From the NCBI GenBank assembly GCA_964406155.1, contig CAYOQR010000020.1, positions 13,592 through 77,591 on the forward strand: a stretch of DNA of 64,000 nt. Reading direction: 5' to 3'. Below are positions 19,001-27,177 of this stretch, one piece after another. Positions within the stretch are counted from its first letter, which is position 1. The number at the start of each line of letters is the position of its first letter. Made by a program: the position numbers and the translations under genes. The DNA comes from Dongia_B sp964406155 (GTDB lineage: Bacteria; Pseudomonadota; Alphaproteobacteria; Dongiales; Dongiaceae). The notes beneath the pieces are model-generated. The model was not told the DNA's origin. It ran no database searches and saw only the letters and a list, made by a program, of their open reading frames with translations.

Positions 19001-19705
19001 TTATTTCCGCTTGGCTGTTTTCCCGCTCGCTGCCTTTCCGGTCGATATCTTCCCAGCCGATACCTTCCCAGCCGATTCTGGCGCCGGGCCGAAGGACGCC
19101 GCCAGGTAATCGCGGCAGATCTTGATCGCCATGCGCGGCTGCATCGTGGAATCCGGCGTGGCAAAGGCCGACCACAGACCTTCGATCAGGGCCGACAGAC
19201 CCAGGCCGTATTGCTTGGCCTGCGCCGGCGTCACGCCGCGCTGTCGGGCGAGAGCCCGGCACTGGCGCATGATCTCATCGACGCAGCGCTGTTCGATCCG
19301 GTCGATTTCCAGCAAACTCACATCACCGTGGCAGGCCTCACCCCAGAAGGCGAACCAGGCCGAGGCGTTCGACTTGTTGAGGATCGCCGGATCGAAGGAG
19401 GCGATCACCATCGCATCCAGGATCTCCGCCGGGTCCTTGAGGCCATCGATGCGCCCCTGCCAGACGGCTTCATATTCCCGGGCGAGATTCTGAAAGGCGG
19501 TGGCGAACAGCTCTTCCTTGCCGGAGAAATAGAAATTCGCGAGCCCCACTGAAAGCTGGCTTTCCTGCGCCACATCCTGGATGGTGGCCCGCGCCACGCC
19601 TTTGCGCCCGACCACGCGGATCGCCGCCTCGATCAGATGGCTCCGCTTGCGCTGTCCCTTCGCCTGTTGCTTGGCCTGTTGCTGCTTTGCCTGCTGTGTC
19701 GACAC
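19001..19705 (-). CDS. TetR/BetI-like transcriptional repressor
   Basis: A 234-residue TetR-type regulator starting with GTG at 19705. The N-terminus is Gln/Lys-rich. The helix-turn-helix spans about residues 24-64 (AIRVVGRKGVARATIQDVA, LSVGLANFYFSGKEEL). The ligand domain has a BetI-like stretch (SFDPAILN, WFAFWGEA). BetI-type repressors respond to choline-related compounds. The C-terminus carries short Lys-rich repeats (AGKVSAGKISTGKAASGK). It is divergent from the TMADH/DgcA-like gene, with a TTTGAA-N6-TTCAAA palindrome between them that is a plausible operator. Confidence 0.88.
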   Translation of the reverse strand: MSTQQAKQQQAKQQAKGQRKRSHLIEAAIRVVGRKGVARATIQDVAQESQLSVGLANFYFSGKEELFATAFQNLAREYEAVWQGRIDGLKDPAEILDAMVIASFDPAILNKSNASAWFAFWGEACHGDVSLLEIDRIEQRCVDEIMRQCRALARQRGVTPAQAKQYGLGLSALIEGLWSAFATPDSTMQPRMAIKICRDYLAASFGPAPESAGKVSAGKISTGKAASGKTAKRK

Positions 19706-19794
19706 GCACCCGGTTCCCTATATCCGCCACCCCGATCATCCGCGACACGGCGCGGCCCGCCCCTTCGATCGCGGGCCAGGATAATCCGTTCTAC

Positions 19795-19812
19795 TTTGAA
19801 CGTATATTCAAA
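19795..19812. promoter_or_regulatory. Candidate BetI-like operator
   Basis: The palindrome TTTGAA-CGTATA-TTCAAA lies between the divergent BetI-like repressor (start 19705) and the TMADH/DgcA-like gene (start 19890). Known BetI sites contain TTGAA/TTCAA half-sites, which these arms resemble. It is the clearest inverted repeat in this AT-richer stretch. Confidence 0.55.
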
Positions 19813-19889
19813 AATCCTGGACTCCACAAATCGCATCATGCAGGATGCGGCAAAAGATAAGAAAACATTCGTCGGGGAGCGCACGTCAC

Positions 19890-21965
19890 ATGCATGATTC
19901 TGTCGGTAAGACGACATTGGCCGCCGAGCGCGATCCGCGCTTCGATCTGTTGCTGAGCCCCCTGGCGATCGGACCGGTCACAGCCCGCAACCGCTTCTAC
20001 CAGGTACCGCACTGCTCCGGCATGGGCTGGGCGAAGCCCCGCAGCCTTGCCGCCATGCGCCGGATGAAAGCCGCGGGCGGCTGGGCCGTGGTCTGCACCG
20101 AATATTGCTCGATCCATCCCTCGTCCGACGATTCCCCCTATCCCTATGCGACGCTCTGGGATGACGGCGATATCGCCAATCTCGCGGCGATGGCCGATGG
20201 CGTCCACGAGCATGGTGCGCTGGCCGGCTGTGAATTGTGGTATGGCGGCCCCAGTTCGCCCAATCTGCTGACCCGGGAGCCTGGCCTGACCTTGACCGGC
20301 GGTGCGGTCCATGTGGTCGAACCGATGCAGACCAAGCGCCTCGACCAGGCTGATCTGCGCCTGCTGCGCCGCTGGCATGTGGACGCCGCCAAGCGCGCCA
20401 AGGCAGCCGGCATGGATGTCGTCTATGTCTATGCCAATCACACCTATCTGCTGGACACCTTCCTGCATCCCGACAACCGGCGCGATGACGGCTATGGCGG
20501 CGAGCGGCGGCACCGGCAGCGTCTGGTCCGGGAACTGATCAGCGAGGTCAAGGAGGCGGTCGGCGATCGCTGCGCGGTCGCCTGCCGCTGGAGCGTCGAT
20601 ATCAGCGATCCGGCACTGGCGGCGGACCGGCTGGACATCTTCGCCGATCTCGCCGAACTGCCGGATCTCTGGGACCTCACCGTCTCCGATTACGGCATCG
20701 AAATGGGTCTCTCCCGCGCGGTCAAGGAAGGCAGCGTGGCGGCGCATATCGCCGCCGCCAAGCGCCTCACCAGCAAGCCGGTGGTGACGGTCGGGCGCTA
20801 TACCTCGCCGGAATCGATGCTGGCCTTGATCAAAGGCGGCTTTGCCGATTTCGTCGGCGCCGCCCGGCCCTCGATCGCCGATCCCTTCCTGCCGGCAAAG
20901 ATCGCGGCAGGCCGGCTGGACGATATCCGCGAATGCATCGGCTGCAATATCTGCTACAGCAGCAATTCTCGCAGCGTGCCTCTGCGCTGCACCCAGAACC
21001 CGACCATGGGCGAGGAATGGCGCCGGGACTGGCATCCCGAGATCATCCCGGCCGCCCGGCAGCAAAAGCGCATCCTCATCGTCGGCGGCGGCCCGGCCGG
21101 GCTGGAAGCCGCCCGCGCGCTGGGCCAGCGCGGCCACGACGTGCTGCTGACCGAGGCCGAGCGAAGCTTCGGCGGACGTGTCACCCGGGAGGCCGGCCTG
21201 CCCGGCCTTGCCGAATGGGCGCGGGTGCGCGACTGGCGCCTGCACCAGATCGGCAAGCTCGCCAATGTCACGCTTTATCCCGAGAGCCGGATGACGGCGG
21301 CGGATATCGTCGAAACCGGCGCGGATCATGTGGTCCTGGCGACCGGGGCGCGCTGGCGGGCCGACGGGATCGGCCGCAGCCGCCGGACGGCCCTCGACTG
21401 GGCGGCTCACCTGACCGTGCGGACGCCGGACGATGTCATGTCGGGCACCCCGATTACGGGCGACGTGCTGGTCCATGACGACGACTGGTATTACATGGCG
21501 GCGCTGACCGCCCAGCGCCTGGCGCAACAGGGCTGCCGCGTGACGCTCGCCACCACTGCCTGCGCTGTCGCCGACTGGATGCGGCTCAGCAATTTCTACG
21601 ATCAGCAGCATCTGGTGGCGGATCTCACCGCCGCCGGGGTCGCGATCCGGCTCAACCAGACGGTTACCGGCATTGAGGCCGCTCACGTCACGCTCACCTG
21701 CGACGTAACGGGACAACAGGAAAACATCGCCGCCGGCACCGTGGTCACGGTGACCGAGCGGATCCCCGCCGACGGGCTCTGGGCCGAGCTGTCGGCCGGG
21801 CAGCAGCTCGACCCGGCGCGCGTGACCCGGATCGGCGATTGTCTGCGCCCCTCGATCATCGCCGATGCGGTTTTCGCCGGCCATCTCTTCGCCCGGGAAT
21901 TCGACACCGAGGCACCGGCCGTGCGGCGCGACCGCGTCGTCATCGGCCAATCCGCCATCTTCTAA
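19890..21965 (+). CDS. Trimethylamine/dimethylglycine dehydrogenase-like iron-sulfur flavoprotein
   Basis: A 691-residue enzyme with an old-yellow-enzyme-type FMN barrel, a [4Fe-4S] site and an FAD/NAD-like C-terminal domain. NRFYQVPHCSGMGW includes Cys42, placed like the cysteine that carries covalent FMN in TMADH. Iron-sulfur ligands are Cys349, Cys352, Cys355 and Cys367 (ECIGCNIC, RCTQNP). A Rossmann motif (ILIVGGGPAGLEAARALG) follows. TEYCSI, ELWYGG and YVYANHTYL match TMADH, and DgcA-type demethylases share this build. Oxidative N-demethylation is the likely reaction; the exact amine is inferred. ATG 19890 has GGGGAG about 10 nt upstream. Confidence 0.88.
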   Translation: MHDSVGKTTLAAERDPRFDLLLSPLAIGPVTARNRFYQVPHCSGMGWAKPRSLAAMRRMKAAGGWAVVCTEYCSIHPSSDDSPYPYATLWDDGDIANLAAMADGVHEHGALAGCELWYGGPSSPNLLTREPGLTLTGGAVHVVEPMQTKRLDQADLRLLRRWHVDAAKRAKAAGMDVVYVYANHTYLLDTFLHPDNRRDDGYGGERRHRQRLVRELISEVKEAVGDRCAVACRWSVDISDPALAADRLDIFADLAELPDLWDLTVSDYGIEMGLSRAVKEGSVAAHIAAAKRLTSKPVVTVGRYTSPESMLALIKGGFADFVGAARPSIADPFLPAKIAAGRLDDIRECIGCNICYSSNSRSVPLRCTQNPTMGEEWRRDWHPEIIPAARQQKRILIVGGGPAGLEAARALGQRGHDVLLTEAERSFGGRVTREAGLPGLAEWARVRDWRLHQIGKLANVTLYPESRMTAADIVETGADHVVLATGARWRADGIGRSRRTALDWAAHLTVRTPDDVMSGTPITGDVLVHDDDWYYMAALTAQRLAQQGCRVTLATTACAVADWMRLSNFYDQQHLVADLTAAGVAIRLNQTVTGIEAAHVTLTCDVTGQQENIAAGTVVTVTERIPADGLWAELSAGQQLDPARVTRIGDCLRPSIIADAVFAGHLFAREFDTEAPAVRRDRVVIGQSAIF

Positions 21966-21994
21966 TCATCAATCAACGCATCCGAGGGAGAATT

Positions 21995-23104
21995 ATGCTT
22001 CACCGTTTCCGCACCCTGACCCTGTCGGTCGGCCTGGCCCTGGCCGCCATCGGCGCCACGGCCGGCGCACCGGCCCAGGCCGAGGAGAAGGTCCTCAATG
22101 TCCTGAACTGGTCCGATTACGTGGCGCCCGATACCGTCGCTAATTTCGAGAAAGAGACCGGCATCAAGGTCCATTACGATCTCTTCGAGAATTACGACAC
22201 GCTCTATGCGAAGCTGCTGGCGGGCCAGAGCGGCTACGACGTGGTGTTCCCCTCCGCCTGGGTCATGGGGAAGATGATCAAGGCGCAGGTCTTCCACAAG
22301 CTGGACAAGAATGCCCTGCCCAATGCCGCCACCCTCAATCCCACGATCATGAAGGTCCTGGCGAAATACGATCCCGGCAACGACTATGCGGTTCCCTATA
22401 TGCGCTGGTCGACCGGCATCGCCTATGATGTCGACAAGGTGAAGAAACTGCTGCCCAATGCGCCGCTCGACAGTGCCGCGCTGCTGTTCGATCCCGCCAA
22501 TGCCGAGAAGCTCGCCAGTTGCGGGATCGAAATGGTGGATTCCTCGGAAGAGATCATCGGCATGGCGCTCGGCTATCTCGGCCGCAATCCGCTCTCGACC
22601 GATGCCGCCGACCTCCAGGCCGCCCAGCAGATGCTGAGCCAGATCCGCCCGCATGTGAAGAAGATCGGCCCCGGCATCTATAACGACCTCGCCACCGGCG
22701 ATGCCTGCGTCGCCATCATCTGGTCGGGCGATTTCCGCCTGGCGACGGACGCGATCGCCACCAGCAAGTCCTCGATCAAGCTTGCTTACATGGTGCCGAA
22801 GGAAGGCTCGTTCCTCGGCCTGGATGCGGTCGCCGTTCCCGCTGATGCGCCGCATTACCAGAACGCCCTGCTGTTCTTGAACTATCTGATGCGGCCCGAT
22901 GTGATCGCCGGCATCACCAATTTCGTGCATTACGCCAATTCCAATCCCGCCGCCGATCACCTGGTGCAGGAGGCGATCCGCAACGATCCCGTGACCTATC
23001 CTCCGGAACAGGATCTCGCCCATCTGCTGCCGATGGAAGCGAAGACCGATCAGGGCCTGCGCGCCATCACCCGCACCTGGAGCCGTTTCGTCGGCGGCCA
23101 GTAA
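21995..23104 (+). CDS. Polyamine-type ABC transporter substrate-binding protein (PotD/PotF-like)
   Basis: A 369-residue periplasmic protein with a clear signal peptide (LTLSVGLALAAIGATAGAPA, cut near AQA). The mature start VLNVLNWSDYVAPDTVANFE and the patch DVVFPSAWVMGKM are typical of spermidine/putrescine binding proteins. The start at 21995 has GAGGGAG ahead of it. It follows the flavoprotein gene by 29 bp, so the two are probably one transcript and the ligand may be an amine substrate of that enzyme. No permease or ATPase is adjacent. Confidence 0.92.
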   Translation: MLHRFRTLTLSVGLALAAIGATAGAPAQAEEKVLNVLNWSDYVAPDTVANFEKETGIKVHYDLFENYDTLYAKLLAGQSGYDVVFPSAWVMGKMIKAQVFHKLDKNALPNAATLNPTIMKVLAKYDPGNDYAVPYMRWSTGIAYDVDKVKKLLPNAPLDSAALLFDPANAEKLASCGIEMVDSSEEIIGMALGYLGRNPLSTDAADLQAAQQMLSQIRPHVKKIGPGIYNDLATGDACVAIIWSGDFRLATDAIATSKSSIKLAYMVPKEGSFLGLDAVAVPADAPHYQNALLFLNYLMRPDVIAGITNFVHYANSNPAADHLVQEAIRNDPVTYPPEQDLAHLLPMEAKTDQGLRAITRTWSRFVGGQ

Positions 23105-23131
23105 GGCGTACCGCAGGAACCTGAATTGATG

Positions 23132-23167
23132 GGGGCCGTGCCGAGATTCACCTCTTGGCACGGCCCC
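23132..23167 (+). terminator. Hairpin terminator after the potD-like gene
   Basis: An 11-bp perfect stem (23132-23142 with 23157-23167) 28 bp after the stop codon, followed by ATTTCC. The loop is 14 nt and contains a GAG/CTC pair that could extend the stem with a bulge. Confidence 0.65.
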
Positions 23168-23269
23168 ATTTCCATCCGGCGCCCCTCCTATGCTAGGCTT
23201 TCCGTCCGGCAGTGATGACCGCGCCCCGTTACGACGGGCGTGCGGCCGCAATGGGACAGGAGGTCGACC

Positions 23270-24871
23270 ATGTCCAAGCGACCACTCCGCGGCAGCGATC
23301 GCAGCGCGATATCGGGCGCCAGATCCATCGGCAAGGCCGATCCCGCCGAACGTTTGGAAGTCAGCATCCTGTTGCGGCGGCGGGACGACAATCAGCTCAA
23401 GGCCCGGATCAGCAAACTGGCCGCCGGCGATCAGTCGGATGGCTGTCTCGATCGCGCGGAATTCGCCCGGCAGTTCAGCGCCGATCCCGGCGATATCGCC
23501 GCCGTTCGAAACTTCGCCGGCCAGCACGGTTTGGCGGTGGTGCAGGAAGATGCCGCCCGGCGCACCGTGATATTGTCCGGCACCGTCGCCCAGTTCAACG
23601 GGGCCTTCGGGGTCGAGCTGCAGCAATGCGAACATGACGGCGGCACCTATCGTGGCCGGACCGGTCCGATCCATCTTCCCGATGAACTGATCGATGTCGT
23701 CGAAGCCGTGCTCGGCCTCGACAACCGACCGCAAGCCCGGCCGAATTTCCGCAACCGCACGCCGCATGGCAATGTCAACTGGCGCGCCGCCACTGGCGAT
23801 CCGACCTCCTTCACACCGCCGCAACTGGCCACGCTCTATCGCTTTCCGACCGGCACCGGCCAAGGCCAATGCATCGGCCTCATCGAGCTGGGCGGCGGAT
23901 ACCGAACGGCCGATCTCACCAGCTATTTCACCGCCTTGAACCTGACGCCGCCGCAGGTCACCGCCGTCTCGGTCGATCACGCCACCAATCAGCCGACCGG
24001 CGACCCCAATGGACCGGACGGCGAAGTGATGCTGGATATCGAGGTCGCCGGCGCCGTGGCGTCGGGCGCCCGCATCGTCGTCTATTTCGCGCCCAATACC
24101 GATGCCGGCTTTCTCGACGCCCTGACCACGGCCATTCACGACACCACCAACAAACCCACGGTGATCTCGATCAGTTGGGGGCGCCCGGAATCCGCCTGGA
24201 CACAACAATCGATGACCGCCTTCGACGACGCCTTTCAGGCGGCGGCGACACTGGGCATCACCATCATCGCCGCCGCCGGCGACAGCGGCTCGAGCGATGG
24301 CATCGATGACGGCGCGGATCATGTCGATTTCCCCGCCTCCAGCGCCTTCGCCCTTGCCTGTGGCGGCACCAGCCTGCAGGCGACCCAAGGCCGGATCGTC
24401 CGCGAGACGGTGTGGAACAACGGTGCGGGCGGCGGCGCGACCGGCGGCGGCGTCAGCACCGTCTTCGCCTTGCCGCAATATCAGCAGCATCTCACCGTCA
24501 CCAATCCGCAGGGCACGGGAAGCCCGCTGTCGATGCGCGGCATTCCCGATGTCGCCGCCGTCGCCGATCCGCAGACCGGCTATGACCTGCGGGTCGATGG
24601 CAACGATATCGTCGGTGGCGGCACCAGCGCCGTGGCGCCGCTCTGGGCCGGGTTGATCGCCCTGCTGAACGCGGCCAAAGGCACCCCGCTCGGCTATGTT
24701 AATCCGCTGCTCTATCAGAACTCCAAGGCCCTCAACGACGTGACGCAGGGCAATAACGGCGACTTCGCAGCCTCGCCAGGTTGGGATGCCTGCACCGGGC
24801 TCGGATCGCCGAACGGCACCGCCTTGGCCGCTGCGCTCGTCGGTACATCGGCTACCGCCTCCGCCAGATAG
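23270..24871 (+). CDS. S53 (sedolisin/kumamolisin-like) serine-carboxyl peptidase
   Basis: A 533-residue protease with an activation prodomain (about residues 25-150) and an S53 catalytic domain. The catalytic residues can be placed: Glu252 and Asp256 (GEVMLDIEVAG), oxyanion Asp338 (AAAGDSGSS) and nucleophile Ser453 (GGGTSAVAPLW). The calcium-site region DVTQGNNGDF ... SPGWDACTGLGSP is present near the end. S53 peptidases work at acid pH. No classic signal peptide is seen, as in several kumamolisins. The start at 23270 has AGGAGG ahead of it. It is followed by an S10 peptidase on the same strand. Confidence 0.92.
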   Translation: MSKRPLRGSDRSAISGARSIGKADPAERLEVSILLRRRDDNQLKARISKLAAGDQSDGCLDRAEFARQFSADPGDIAAVRNFAGQHGLAVVQEDAARRTVILSGTVAQFNGAFGVELQQCEHDGGTYRGRTGPIHLPDELIDVVEAVLGLDNRPQARPNFRNRTPHGNVNWRAATGDPTSFTPPQLATLYRFPTGTGQGQCIGLIELGGGYRTADLTSYFTALNLTPPQVTAVSVDHATNQPTGDPNGPDGEVMLDIEVAGAVASGARIVVYFAPNTDAGFLDALTTAIHDTTNKPTVISISWGRPESAWTQQSMTAFDDAFQAAATLGITIIAAAGDSGSSDGIDDGADHVDFPASSAFALACGGTSLQATQGRIVRETVWNNGAGGGATGGGVSTVFALPQYQQHLTVTNPQGTGSPLSMRGIPDVAAVADPQTGYDLRVDGNDIVGGGTSAVAPLWAGLIALLNAAKGTPLGYVNPLLYQNSKALNDVTQGNNGDFAASPGWDACTGLGSPNGTALAAALVGTSATASAR

Positions 24872-24979
24872 CTGACAGCCCGGATAGTCGATGCCCCGGA
24901 TACCTGACGTCATGGAATCACTTCCTGATCGGGATTAGACTGCCGGGCTATAGGAACGGCAGCATCGCGGGAGGAACAG

Positions 24980-26638
24980 ATGACCTCCGATCAGACGACA
25001 CCGCCAAACCCCCAAAAGCCAAATCCCACAGGATCAGCTTCTTCTTCCGGGTCGGGAACACCGGCCGTACCGCCGGATCAACCCTTCTTCGATCCGACCG
25101 CCTATGGCAACGGCCCCGACGATTCCGTCACCGATGCGACGGAGAACGCGGCGGTCACCCATCATCAGATCGTCCTCGGCGGCAAGACCATCGCCTATAC
25201 CGCCGTCGCCGGCCATCTCGTCACCGTCGATCCCAGCAGTTCGAAACCTGCGGCAAAGATGTTCTATGTCGCTTTCACGGCGGATGGTGCGGATCATACG
25301 ACACGGCCCGTGACTTTCTTCTATAACGGCGGGCCCGGTTCCTCCTCGGTCTTCGTGCTGCTGGGATCCTTCGCGCCGATGCGAATCAAGACCTCGATGC
25401 CCGGTTTTACCCCGCCGGCGCCCTATGCCATGGAGCCGAACACCGACAGCCTGATCGACAGGAGCGACCTCATCTTCATCAACCCGGTTGGCACCGGCTA
25501 TTCGGCGGCCATCGCGCCAAAGAAGAACCGCGACTTCTGGGGCGTCGATCCCGATGCAGGCTCGATCAAGGAATTCATCAAGCGTTACCTGACCGCGAAT
25601 GACCGATGGAATTCACCGAAATTCCTGTTCGGCGAATCCTACGGTACGGCCCGCAGCGCGGTTCTCTCTTATCTGCTGCACGAGGACGGTATCGATCTCA
25701 ATGGCGTCACGCTGCAATCCTCGATCCTCGATTACACCCAGGCCGGCAATCCGGTCGGGCTGCTGCCGACCTGTGCCGCCGATGCCTGGTATCATCAAAA
25801 GATCGCCGTGACGCCGCCACCCGCCGATCTGCCCAGCTTCATGACCACGGTGACGCAGTTCGCCAGCACCGACTACGCCACCGCCCTGCAGAAATTCCCC
25901 AAGGCCGATCCGGCGACAGTGCAGAAGCTCAGCGCCTATACGGGCATCGATACGACGATCCTCACCGCCTGGAGCCTCGATGTGGCCGCCACCAACAGCG
26001 CCGGCACGTTGCTGTTCCTGCTCAGCCTGCTGCAATCCAAGGGCTTGGCGCTTGGCGGCTATGATGGGCGGGTGACCGGCATCGATACCGGCATTGCCGG
26101 ACAGATCGATCCGAATTCCGGCGGCAACGACCCGACCATGACGGCGGTCAACGGCGTCTATACCGCGATGTGGCACAGCTATCTCAATGACGATCTGGAA
26201 TTCACCTCGAATTCGGCTTTCACGGATTTGAACGATCAAGCCTTTCTCAACTGGAATTTCAGCCATATCGATCCGACCGGCGCGCAGAAGGGCGTCGATG
26301 CCAAGGGCAATGTGATCCTCTATACGGCGGGCGATCTCGCCGCGACGATGAGCCTGAATGTCGATCTGAAGGTGCTGTCGGCCAACGGCTATTATGATTC
26401 CGTGACGCCGTTCTATCAGACGGTGCTGGATCTGCAGGCGATGCCCCTGGCTGCCGCCAGCGTGCGGCAGAACCTCACGATCCGCTATTATCCGTCTGGC
26501 CATATGATCTATCTGGATGGCGGCTCGCGCACCGCCATGAAGGCCGATCTCGCCAGCCTCTACGACGGCACCGTGGCGGATCGCCCGGCAATGCAGCGCG
26601 TGCTGCAACTGCAGGCGCGTCACCGGACCAAACGATAA
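24980..26638 (+). CDS. S10-family serine carboxypeptidase-like protein
   Basis: A 552-residue alpha/beta hydrolase of the serine carboxypeptidase family. NGGPGSSS (residues 116-123) forms the substrate-carboxylate/oxyanion region. The triad is Ser220 (FGESYGT), Asp473 (GYYDSVTP) and His508 (PSGHMIYLD). INPVGTGYS is another family mark. The first 35 residues are Pro/Ser/Thr-rich with no hydrophobic core, so there is no ordinary signal peptide. S10 enzymes remove C-terminal residues, mostly at acid pH. It lies 108 bp after the S53 peptidase gene and could act with it. Confidence 0.9.
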   Translation: MTSDQTTPPNPQKPNPTGSASSSGSGTPAVPPDQPFFDPTAYGNGPDDSVTDATENAAVTHHQIVLGGKTIAYTAVAGHLVTVDPSSSKPAAKMFYVAFTADGADHTTRPVTFFYNGGPGSSSVFVLLGSFAPMRIKTSMPGFTPPAPYAMEPNTDSLIDRSDLIFINPVGTGYSAAIAPKKNRDFWGVDPDAGSIKEFIKRYLTANDRWNSPKFLFGESYGTARSAVLSYLLHEDGIDLNGVTLQSSILDYTQAGNPVGLLPTCAADAWYHQKIAVTPPPADLPSFMTTVTQFASTDYATALQKFPKADPATVQKLSAYTGIDTTILTAWSLDVAATNSAGTLLFLLSLLQSKGLALGGYDGRVTGIDTGIAGQIDPNSGGNDPTMTAVNGVYTAMWHSYLNDDLEFTSNSAFTDLNDQAFLNWNFSHIDPTGAQKGVDAKGNVILYTAGDLAATMSLNVDLKVLSANGYYDSVTPFYQTVLDLQAMPLAAASVRQNLTIRYYPSGHMIYLDGGSRTAMKADLASLYDGTVADRPAMQRVLQLQARHRTKR

Positions 26639-26654
26639 CTCGGGCGAAAGGGCG

Positions 26655-26684
26655 ACGTGGAGCCGAAGCGCTTCGGCTCCACGT
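26655..26684. terminator. 30-bp perfect palindrome, bidirectional terminator
   Basis: Arms 26655-26669 and 26670-26684 are exact reverse complements. It lies between the convergent S10 peptidase and OsmC genes and would fold as a stem of about 13 bp with a 4-nt loop, stopping transcription from either side. Confidence 0.75.
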
Positions 26685-26694
26685 TCAAATCGGA

Positions 26695-27114
26695 TCAGCC
26701 AAGATCGACAATCTCGAAATCGTGGGTGATCGTGGCGGTCTTCGCCAGCATGATCGAGGCCGAGCAGTATTTCTCGGCCGACAGCTCGATCGCCCGTTCC
26801 ACCGTTTCCGGCTTCAGGTTCCGGCCGCTGACGATGAAATGGTAGTGGATCTTGGTGAAGACCTTCGGGTCCTCGCCCGCCCGTTCGGCTTCCAGCTTCA
26901 CTTCGCAGCCTTCGACCTCGTGACGGCCGCGCTTCAAAATGTGCACTACGTCGAAAGCGGTGCAGCCGCCGGACCCCAGCAGCACATATTCCATCGGGCT
27001 GGGCGCGATGGTCGGGGCGCCGGGTGTGGCGGCGGCATGCATCACCACGGCATGCCCGCTATTGCTCTCGCCCAGGAAGGTATTGCCTTCCACCCAATTG
27101 ATCCGCGCTTTCAT
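26695..27114 (-). CDS. OsmC-family protein (YhfA-like)
   Basis: A 139-residue OsmC/Ohr fold protein. Two conserved cysteines are present, in GSGGCTAFDVV (about residue 51) and EKYCSASIML (about residue 116), as expected for thiol-dependent hydroperoxide reduction in the family. The sequence (MKARINWVEGNTFLGESNSG, PSPMEYVLLG) fits the YhfA branch rather than Ohr. It stands between two convergent or same-strand neighbours with no obvious operon partner. Confidence 0.92.
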   Translation of the reverse strand: MKARINWVEGNTFLGESNSGHAVVMHAAATPGAPTIAPSPMEYVLLGSGGCTAFDVVHILKRGRHEVEGCEVKLEAERAGEDPKVFTKIHYHFIVSGRNLKPETVERAIELSAEKYCSASIMLAKTATITHDFEIVDLG

Positions 27115-27177
27115 GATCGGTGAACTCCTGTCCTATCGTCTTGCCCGGTTCTCCAGTGCTGGCCTGCCCTGCAACGG

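Noticed and set aside
19836..21950. A 704-codon open frame on the minus strand
   Set aside because: It lies opposite the TMADH/DgcA-like gene, which has conserved cofactor motifs throughout.
21962..24913. A 983-codon open frame on the minus strand
   Set aside because: It is antisense to the potD-like gene and the S53 peptidase gene, which both have clear family motifs, ribosome sites and ends. Long antisense frames are expected in GC-rich DNA with strong codon bias.
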